This document shows, one piece after another, positions 55,005 to 64,000 of a stretch of 64,000 bases of DNA. Source of the DNA: Sternotherus odoratus (Eukaryota; Chordata; Testudines; Kinosternidae); assembly GCA_032164245.1 (NCBI GenBank), contig JAVMKO010000002.1, forward strand, positions 181,480,920-181,544,919, in the 5' to 3' direction. The translations under genes and the position numbers were made by a program. The first letter of the stretch is position 1; every line of letters begins with the position of its first letter. The notes under the pieces are model-generated. The model was not told where the DNA came from and ran no database searches. It worked only from the letters and a program-made list of their open reading frames with translations.

Positions 55005-58000
55005 CATCTTTTTTACATTTAATGTAACCTCCATCTTCAGTCAACCACATACATCACTATGACTGGCTAGATATAGAAACAAGTATAGATTTATTTGCAC
55101 AGAATTGTGGTTTTGGGAAGTCACAAATGTATCTTTCTACTATACAACAGAACAAAAAAATACAAGCAATAATAAGCATCAATAGCATTTGTCTTCACCT
55201 TTGTGACCCAGGTGAATAACCCATGAACTGAAAATTTATTGAGGAGAGAATCAACTTGATAGTCTGTTATTTTAGGAGTGGGAGGCTGGGTAAGAGCTTT
55301 GGCTTGTACTCTCACTCAAATGCTTTGAGAAGCTAAATTAAAAGATGGAGACTTATAGTTCTTCAGGATTCTGTTCTTTAGGATTCTGTACTGATGGGAC
55401 TGATCCTTCAGAGCTAGTATTAAGGCTGAAGCTCCCATCAGCAGGATCTTCTGAAACCCTCTTACTGATTGTTCAGAGGTCGGAGGGCAATCATCTGCAT
55501 TTCTTATCTCTTATTTTATCTCCTTTGGATTCCTGGAATAATTCATTCATTCTTTTTGCTTTTCAGACACAAAGAATCAGGAGTTTGTCTGCTATTACCA
55601 CTTTGGGTAATGCAGACTGAGAGCTGAGGGATTCATGAGACAGGATATGAACAATTGCACCCAAACTTCTGACAGTTTGATAGCTGTATTGCCTGACACC
55701 CACATGCAAGTGCAATTGGCTCAATGCTGGTGTGCACTGACTGCAGAAAGAAATACCAACGGCACTAGCATTTTAAGACTAGCAGAGGATGTTTTATAAA
55801 CACTTAAAAGAGCATGCATCATAAAGTAAAAAAGGAATACAATTCTTTTGGAAGAATACATCTGTATTGACAATGGTTTACAATTTAGAAACCTCAAGTA
55901 ATATTTCTAGGCACATTAATCTGAATTACTCTGGACAAAATAGTACAGTATGACATTTACAGTTCATCACGCTAATATATACAGCTAACTTTCTTTTTAG
56001 TAGAACTGCACAATGCATAACACATTCATAGACAAATTTATAGGCTTGTTTTTTCATATTGCAAGCAAACTGAACACAAAATGCTTTCTAATTTTAGTTT
56101 TCTTACTGCAGGCAAATGAAACAAACTGCTGGGAAGGTAATGAGAATGCATTACTTCATTCTTTCTCCTCTCTGTTATACCGGTGCCTGCCCCTAGAATT
56201 TAATGGGGTGGCACCGGTGTAACTGAGTGGAGAATTTGTACCTCACTATTTAAAACTGGAATGAAATTCAGTTTTCCTCAGTACTGGTAACATGATGTCT
56301 TGATTTTTTTTTTCTGGGTCCAGCGGCAGAAACATTAGTACTGAAGAAAAGTTATTGATTTTTATTGTAGTTCTAAATACGGAGGGCCAAATTCTTCCCT
56401 CACACCAGTGAAATCTCATTATAGACTATGGGATTTCATTAGAGTAACTAAGAGAAGAATTTCGTTTGGCTATTGTTCCCACGTAACATCTGAGCTAGGG
56501 CATAAGTTATGTGAGTTTGGGACCTAGGGAAAATTCAGCCCTGAACTATAGCTATTTTATTCCAGCTGTGCTCAAAGTTGTGGAGGATCCACCAGTTAAT
56601 TCCCTCTTGTACAGACTGCACACTCCTCGCAGTGTAGAGCCAACTGTGCGCTGACACTGTGGAAGTCCCAGTGCATTCTAGTAGAAAGGGCAGGCCAGAG
56701 GATGGAAGGCACAGAATAGGCAGAAATAGGTATCGCTGGAGTTGATCAGTAATTTTCAGTTAATGGAAGCCATATATAGGGGCTATAACAACAGAGGTGC
56801 AAGTTAGGGAAGCCCCAGAGTAGCAATAGCCTGTGCTTTGTTCCACAGCAGCAGCCAGTTGCTGGAGATGTAAGCACCCCACCTTCTCTAGCATTATTAC
56901 AATGAGGGGGTTGCTTACATCTGTCAGTTTGTATTCGTATTTGACAAATGCAAAAGCCACTTCAATCTATGCACAATAACTAGATACAACGGTTGTTCAT
57001 TTGCTTTTGTCCTATTAGTATGCAGTGAGAATTAGGTCACTGGAAAGAAAAGTGCAATATTCCTACTGATTGAGGTTATTTCTTAAAAACAAAAACCGTG
57101 AAAGATGTGAGTGACTAATTTTTGGAGAAGGACAGGTGACTCCGGTACAAAATTTCTCAATACTAATGCCAATTTCACATTCCTAGAAAAGTGTGAAATA
57201 AATACAAATTAAAAATGTGTTAATGATTTATTCTGAAAATAAATACTAAATTTTGGTCCATATAAATCATTGGTTCTTTATGAATTATGGCCTACCTTCA
57301 GTAGTTATTTATGTTAGAAACATGAACCAGTTATACATACATGAACTCAGGGCAATTATGTATATTTTAATATAAAATACATCTTTTAACATGTTTTACA
57401 ATTTAATACTCCTACTAAATTTATAATGAAAAGAAGGATGGGGAAGAGAGTAAAAATACAATTCTTGAAGTGAGAATGTTCCAAAAAAGGAAAAGATTGC
57501 ACTACTGAAGAAATACTGAGGAAGGTTTGATTTGATGAGAATATTCCATCTTTAATTTAACTGCAATACATATACAGGTACATACATGCAATACAAAATG
57601 ATCAGCCTAACAATATATCTGAAAATCTATAGATATATATTACTGCATTGCCCTTTGATTGTAGATGCCTGGGTGAGAAAGAAGAGTGCCCTTTTGGAAG
57701 CCTAAAAGAAAGAGATTTGTTATACCCAAGTCAGAGAGTGTGAAGAGACAGAGACAAGTGGCCCTACTCACTCAAGGATGGGAACCTGTAAAATGTACAG
57801 CGGAAATGTATATAATAAATTCATGCATTGTAAATTAGTGGCACAGGAAAATGTTTTTGCACATAAATGTCAACATCGACAATTGGATGGATTTTTACTT
57901 GTGTGTTGCATCCACTGAAAATGAGGAGAGCTCAATGACAGCAGTACATAAAAGTGTATAGATATGTTTCCTGAGGTCTCCATTTTTCTTGTCTTTAGTT

Positions 58001-59638
58001 TTTATTCTTTCATCCCCTTCTCACTTAGATAGCTGGAGTTTCTGCTTACTAGGCTGGAAGTCTTCACTCATACATCTTCTGCTTGTCAGTAGCATTTCTC
58101 ATGCTGGATTATGCCATTTCCTGATTTCCTGGCATGTTAGGACCACTGGCTGCTTTTGTGTTAGAGAGATGGCACCTTCACCATCAAACTGTCATGACAA
58201 TTGTGACACAAAGAAAGCAAACTGATCAAAGTAAAGCTTTCCAGGAATTGCAATAAATGGCTGACTGAATATTAAACAATAGCTGGCATCTACACAATGA
58301 ACATTGTGGAAGCTGATCTTTGCAAAAATGCTGCAGAAAAAAATCATACCATGAACAGAACAAAATATTCAACAAGTGGAATTACTGAAACTGTATCTCA
58401 TTCTGTTGGCTGAAGTTTTTTAGAATTAATGATTTCTTATCACCAAGCAAAATCATCACCAAATATATGGGAAAAAAGACTTGCCAAAAAAGATTTGTTT
58501 TAGAAAGGCACCTGCAAAAAGGAAAAATAGGCTTAAGTACACAGCTTGGAGTTGGAAGTGGGAGAAGACTACATAATCAGCCACTGCACAAATTCTCTAG
58601 CACTTTCCAGCTGCAAGTTGCATTTGGGCATCAGGGCCACAAAGGTTACTACAGACACACCACTGCTGTTTCTGAACAGAGCTGAAGCCATTCTGTTGCC
58701 TTGAAGGAAAGAGTCCCCTCTGTTTCTACCAGTTCTGTTCTTCAGTGCTCAGCCCAGTTACTTGAGCTGGGTGCTGGGAAGGTGATTTTATTAAGTGCTC
58801 TTCATGAAATAACTCTATTTCTTAGTATGCTTAATATTGCATCTCATTGTTCCTGTATGCTTGAAAATCTAGCCTTCTAAACATTCTCGATGCTATAACC
58901 TGGCTATAAACCAAGATAGCAGCACCATTTGAATTGGAGCCCTTGGTCCTTGCTCCCTTGGTCCAGTCGGTTGCTTGAGCTTCCCTTCCACATCTCACAG
59001 AAGTCAGGAGTTCGTTTTTCCTCCTCTTTTGGAAGTGGCACACACTAATGATCCTATGGAAAAAGCATAAATCTGAGTTGTCTTAAATAAAGCAAGATGT
59101 ACTTAGCATACAAAATAGAGTAAAAAATCCACACCAATACAAGTTAAACAGAGAACATGTGTATATGCACTTCTTAGTTCTCTGCCATTGTTTGTGAATT
59201 GCTTAATAAAATAGGAAACAATACTCTTATTATGAAGGATTTTCTGTTAATGTTACATAGCTGACATGTCTGCTGGGATTATTGAATGTATCCTTTTTAA
59301 AACAGCATTACTGAGGGTTGCTGTTCTATATTATTTCTGCAATATAACAGTATTACAGCAACATTAATGACATAGTTCAAGTTAAGTTGTTCCAGCACTT
59401 CCATCATAAACCATATCTTTTTTTGGTTATAAATAGACCATAAACATTGAATCAGGTTTAAACTTGACATATAAAGTCCAGTCCTTGGGGCACTGTGTAA
59501 ATGAATTCCAAGACAACAGTTTGGCCATTTTAAAATTAGATGATTGTAACAAAGTAGCCATGACATATATTGTTTCACTTGTATCATCCACAACTACTTT
59601 GATATAAAATGGAAAGGGTTTATATCCTAGTTAAAGAG
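55005..59638. other. AT-rich gene-poor stretch
   Basis: No exons, RNA genes or element ends supported. Ancient-repeat-like phrases ('gggccaaattcttccctc' at about 56385, 'ggtggcaccggtgtaactg' at about 56209) suggest very old interspersed DNA. Confidence 0.45.
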
Positions 59639-59720
59639 TAAGAGTGAAAGCCTGGACCTATTGAAATCATTGGGAGTTTTGTTGTTGACTCCAGTGGAGC
59701 CAGGATTTCATCCTAGGCTA
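59639..59720. repeat. Ancient fold-back repeat remnant
   Basis: 'gcctggacctattgaaatc' and 'actccagtggagccaggat' are roughly complementary halves of a widespread amniote repeat. Confidence 0.4.
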
Positions 59721-60642
59721 CTTTAAAATGATAAGAGCAAACCATTTCAAACTTGCACTAACTCCCTTTTAATACTTTCTGTTTCAGTAGCAAGACATAT
59801 TTATGAAACATGCATGAGATGTCTGGTTACTGGCAGGAAACATTCCAGCTGCTCTCTACTGCAAAGAATTGCAGCCATGGCAAAAACAAAAATCACAAGC
59901 TTTAAACAGATTACAGTTTATCCAGCTCAGCAATCATCTTGCTCCAGGACAGAGTCAGTGCCACCAGAATCTTTTTCTTCATTTTATTTAAAAGGCATTC
60001 AGTAGGGAGGGAGAAAGTTGCAGTCAGTACAGATGTAAGTGCTATCAGTGAAATATACATTTTCTAGATAATGCTATTGCACTGTACTCTTTCAGGTAAT
60101 AGGTAACCTTAGGACAGGTACATAGTCCTATGCATATGTACAGTGAGGTGTGTTTTCTCCCCTCTCCCCAACTCTCATTATGCCTCTTGGATACAATAAA
60201 CCAGAAGGGGGAAAAAGAGGCATTCAACAGAGCCTGGGTGTATTTGAACAGTATCTATTTCTCATTCTGAAAGGTCTGCTCTGTTTTAGAAGTAATAGCC
60301 CAAACAGTCTGGGGTGAAACTGTCCACGTGGTGAGAATACATAAAATCTACAGGTTTCTACATAAAATCTTATTTTCGCAAGTAACTCCAGAATACTCTT
60401 CCTGTCTTAAAGATCAAACAATTAGATGATGAGCACCCTAAATCTCTTTTGTCAGCAAACTATATTATACTGCATTCTATTTCCACTTGTACAATGCCTT
60501 CCTCTATGTTCAGACTCAGAAACTCCACACTCTATAAATGGCTTGAAATCTTGAACCCATTGTTGGTACATCCAGTAGCTATCATATGGTTATGTGGTGC
60601 AATGGTTCCAATGATGTAATTTTAATTAATTATTTGTGACAC
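59721..60642. other. AT-rich non-coding stretch
   Basis: Nothing recognisable. Confidence 0.45.
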
Positions 60643-60770
60643 ATTACAAGCTCCAGCTGAGATCAGGGCTCCATTGTGCCACTATACATGCACTTAGTAA
60701 GAGACTGGCCCATCCCAAAGATCATACAGTCTAAGTAGAGAAGACCGACAAAGGGTTGGATAAAGATTAT
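60643..60770 (-). repeat. Ancient SINE/LINE-tail fragment
   Basis: 'gatcagggctccattgtgcc', 'acttagtaagagactggcc' and 'gaccgacaaagggttgga' match the same old repeat as 37100-37178, here more complete. Confidence 0.6.
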
Positions 60771-61710
60771 ATATTATAATAGATTAATAATATAAAATGA
60801 AAAAAATTATTATAACATATACAATAATATATTTTGTAATTATATTCAGTAGACTTCTTCATCTTCATTTTATTGGGTCCTCCACATAGACACACTTTGT
60901 CTTCATAGCCAGTGATGCTATCTGATTTTTCTGTACCATTGTCCTAGCCCTGGAGCTTATTTATTCAGAAAAAAAAGGAGATCAGACTTGTTATCTACTG
61001 CAGGAATAGTCTTCCAGACTCTATCAGATTTCTTGTTAATCTCCTTGACGGGCATGAGTGTAGTTTCCTCAGCCTGAAGGAAGCTTAGAGTTCACTGAAT
61101 CTCTTGGCTCTAGCATAGCATTCTCACCTTTGGACTCTTGCAGCTGAAGATATCAAATTGACCCTATTTATTCTTAGTACTGATGACAAAAATTAAAAAG
61201 ACCTCAAACCCTCATCTCAGTAATTCAGTTAGACTGGGGGTAAAAAGAATAAGAAAGGTACATTGCAACAAACTGTAATCAGAACAGCGCAGTGGAACTC
61301 AAAAAGCCGAAAATACCAATTTTTTCTCCCAGCCAATCTTAAAGTGAATAGATCTGTGCAAAAATGCTAAAATAATAAAATTACCACAATCAGAACTTTT
61401 AAGTTACCACCATAGATACCAAATAAAGTTTTATTCTAGGTCTTTTCACATGGTCACACAAACAAGCAATGGGAGAACCTAAAAACAAATTAAATTATTA
61501 AAGACAATGGGACTGGAGGGTGTTAAGCCTTTTCTAGAAATAACAGTAGCTCCTGGAGTCAGCACTAACTTCTGTCATGGGATAAATGTATTCCTTTTTG
61601 GAACTCAGCCCAGGTCAGCTGAATAGGGCCAGGAAATAAAATTTCATTTTATTTGTGTGTTTGTGGACTCTGAACTCAACCAGGGGTAATGAGCCTAATA
61701 CAGGTGAGTG
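60771..61710. other. AT-rich non-coding stretch
   Basis: Nothing recognisable. Confidence 0.45.
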
Positions 61711-61772
61711 AGAATCTGTGGCTTGCAGGAGGTCAGACGATCATGATGGTCCCTTATAGCCTTAAAGTCTTC
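61711..61772 (+). mobile_element. CR1 LINE 3' tail fragment
   Basis: 'gcttgcaggaggtcagacga' followed by 'tcatgatggtcccttatagc' and 'cttaaagtct' matches the CR1 3' UTR in plus orientation. Confidence 0.65.
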
Positions 61773-62148
61773 AAGGAGTCTAAGCAAACCACAGCATCCA
61801 GCCCCTAACCAGAAAGTAGAAAAGCAGCTAGACATACCAATGGGGAAAAAGAGAACTCATCAGAACATTTCACAACTTCAAAAAAGTTTTAGGTCAATTT
61901 TGGTTCTAAAAATGGGTGAAAGTCGGAGGATGGTGGAAAGGAGGGAACCTTGTTTTAGTAAAACACATTCATATATCCCTAGAATGAAAATAGTTGTGCT
62001 CCTGCTTTAACTTAACTAGTTTAGCTTGCAGGATTGTAGTGAGTTCTAGGTACATGGGCACATTTAGCATCCCCTATCATTCTATACATCTTTCAATATA
62101 CTCATCCAGATCTACAACTCTTTGTCTTTATTTGTCTTTGTCTTGTCT

Positions 62149-62379
62149 ATGCCATTTCTATCTCCAAAGTATGTCTCTTGTTCTCCAGTGCCATCTGCTG
62201 AAACACCTATGCTTTCCAAAGGCACTCCAGAATCCTCTTCACCAAAGTGTAGCACCGATTCTAGGGAGGATTTGCCAAGATGCATAAAAAATTCAAGGAC
62301 ACATTTGAGTCGCAAAGGCTCCCACCTTTTCCTTAGCAAAACAGAAATCCTACATTTAAATAATGAATTTGAAGAATAA
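62149..62379 (+). other. Candidate terminal coding exon, unidentified
   Basis: An open frame rich in Ser, Pro and Thr ends at TAA 62377-62379. A pyrimidine-rich stretch ('tttgtctttatttgtctttg' and onward) leads to possible acceptors 'ctccaaag' (62168) and 'ttctccag' (62188). From 62189 the frame reads 'PSAETPMLSKGTPESSSPK' and ends 'LHLNNEFEE'. I do not recognise the protein, and no companion exon was found in the window, so chance is possible. Confidence 0.25.
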
Positions 62380-64000
62380 ATGATTATCGTTTGCTTTAAA
62401 AACTGAATAGGGAAGAGATATAAATATCAGCATATTTAAATTAGCTAGAAAATGTTTCATTGACACAGTTGTTCCTATTCTGGAATGTAGAAACTTATAC
62501 AGGACTAATAATTGTTAGATACTTTGGGGGATTAACATAAAGCCATATTTGTTACTTCTTATGGAATAAGATATTGCACTGCATTAAATATGTAAATAGA
62601 GCAAAAACAATTTGGTTGTTATGCTTAGCTGTAAAGAGGAATGACAGAATCAAGGTAATTTGGGAAATTATTTAATCAGTGAGAAATAAGATGCATGCAA
62701 ATAAAAATGAAATGCTACATTGTAGAAATCAATTTTAAGGAGAAGTAAGAGTTGATATATAAACTGTGCTGTCTTTTTAAGTGATTTCCGTGGAGCCAAC
62801 CCAACCTTTTTGTAGCTATCCATCTGTATCAATTAGAACGTAGGTGTTCTTACCTATAGTTAGGGTTGCGTAGGCACTTCTGGTATAAATCCTTTTTGTT
62901 GATAGCCCATTTGTAAAGACTTGTTTCACAATGAAATGTGACAGAAAATATCGCAGTCCAGAAGCAATATTGTTAATCGGATTTTTTATTAAAAAACAAG
63001 AAGTCTGGCTGCTTTAAAGTTAGGCGTGTATTTAAAAATAAATACATAAATATCATAAAGAGGTTTACCTGTTGAAATATTCTGTGCTTGTATAATCCAA
63101 AGCTGTTATTAAACATGGTTATACTGGAAAATAAAGACAGAGAAAATTACTGAAATACAGACATGGCGCCCAATCATACATGTGTAATTTTAATCACATG
63201 AGCAGGCCTACTGAAGCCGACACAAATAACTTTATACTCGCCTGAATGAAGTTACTTGTATGTGTGAGTCTATTGCTATTATGGACATTGAAAAGCTGTT
63301 TGCAGCCAAAAATTGATGGCAGTTATTTGCATATGGAAAGTAGATTTACTGACGCAAAGAAATGTATGGGAGAAATAACTATATATTAAAAAGTGACTAT
63401 ATGGATTTTTTCAGTGAACTATAACAACTGCAAACCACTGAGTAAAAGTGATCTGTTTTAAACATCGTTTCCCTATAGATTCTACGATTCCAAATCCTGA
63501 AGTTCACTCTGTGCAGCCTCACTGTTGTGCTTATGCAGAACCCCATTCAGTGAGTCACTGTGCAGGTGCAGCAAATTGCATGATTGGGGATATAGATAAT
63601 AAACACCAAAAAGTCTAATAGACTTCACTACTGAGTTGTGAATCTTTTCTACTATTCTACCTACATTTGTTTTCCTGTCCATCTCTTTGCCTTGGTTCTT
63701 AAACAATCACCATTAGTGAGACATCTGAGCATCTACCAAACTTATAAATGCCACATATAATGTTTTTCTGACTCCTTCTTGCCTACAGTCAACAGGGACT
63801 GGATTTTCTTTAATGTTTGTTTGTTGTGTGTATTTTGCTTATGAATATTTTAAAATCTTGTGCCAATGCAATATATTTGTGGGAAGGCGGGACTAAAGAA
63901 GTTGTATTTGCATTTTTCTCTGAAGATGGTGTGGTTTGTAACTGTCCTGATCTCTTCCAAGAATGACTTCCAGATTCATGGACTGATCACCAAGAAAGCT
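62380..64000. other. AT-rich non-coding stretch to window end
   Basis: No supported features. Confidence 0.45.

Noticed and set aside
55345..55620. 91-codon plus-strand frame
   Set aside because: No motif, no convincing acceptor or donor and no codon bias visible by eye.

Overview
This is vertebrate nuclear DNA with one spliced host gene in a dense bed of transposable elements. The element mix points to a sauropsid, most likely a turtle: CR1 LINE tails, Penelope-like elements, a Tx1-clade LINE, Gmr1-like Ty3/Gypsy, many hAT MITEs, Tigger elements, Harbinger-like MITEs and Helitrons. The species assignment is inference; element ends and target-site duplications (TSDs) were read directly from the sequence.

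Layout. 1-480 is a degenerate minisatellite. 0.7-13.6 kb is AT-rich and apparently gene-free; it holds a palindromic MITE (2943), CR1 tails, a large inverted-repeat element (about 7.1-7.9 kb) and two solo LTRs of one family in opposite orientations (4782-5880 and 10328-11372), each with a perfect 5-bp TSD. 13.7-15.3 kb has a hAT MITE and the GIY-YIG end of a Penelope-like element. 15.4-22.2 kb is a minus-strand Tx1-like LINE whose ORF2 has lost most of its endonuclease domain and carries a second copy of its own C-terminal zinc-finger module in that place. 22.2-32.6 kb has an LTR-like promoter unit, a Penelope tail with a decayed hammerhead-like core, CR1 remnants, solo LTRs, a Tigger element and a hAT MITE. 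32.7-36.8 kb holds two Helitrons packed with G/C-skewed minisatellites.

The host gene is NDUFA4 on the plus strand. It has a CpG-rich promoter (about 37.2-38.3 kb) and four coding exons (37867-37908, 38669-38757, 38923-38983, 44533-44589) that give an 82-residue protein. All splice sites are GT-AG and a poly(A) signal lies at 44730. Its 5.5-kb third intron has been invaded by Penelope tails, an LTR-like element and a hAT element with a perfect TSD.

Downstream (45-55 kb) are a Harbinger-like MITE, a third copy of the solo-LTR family, two more Helitrons, three hAT MITEs and a Tigger element. At 51.1-54.1 kb a Gypsy LTR element lies inside a hAT MITE. That Gypsy element keeps one open gag-protease frame of 575 codons and has no reverse transcriptase or integrase. 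55-64 kb is AT-rich and almost featureless, apart from ancient repeat fragments and one weak candidate coding exon at 62.2 kb. The genes do not form a pathway: NDUFA4 is the only recognisable host gene, and everything else is mobile-element biology around it.
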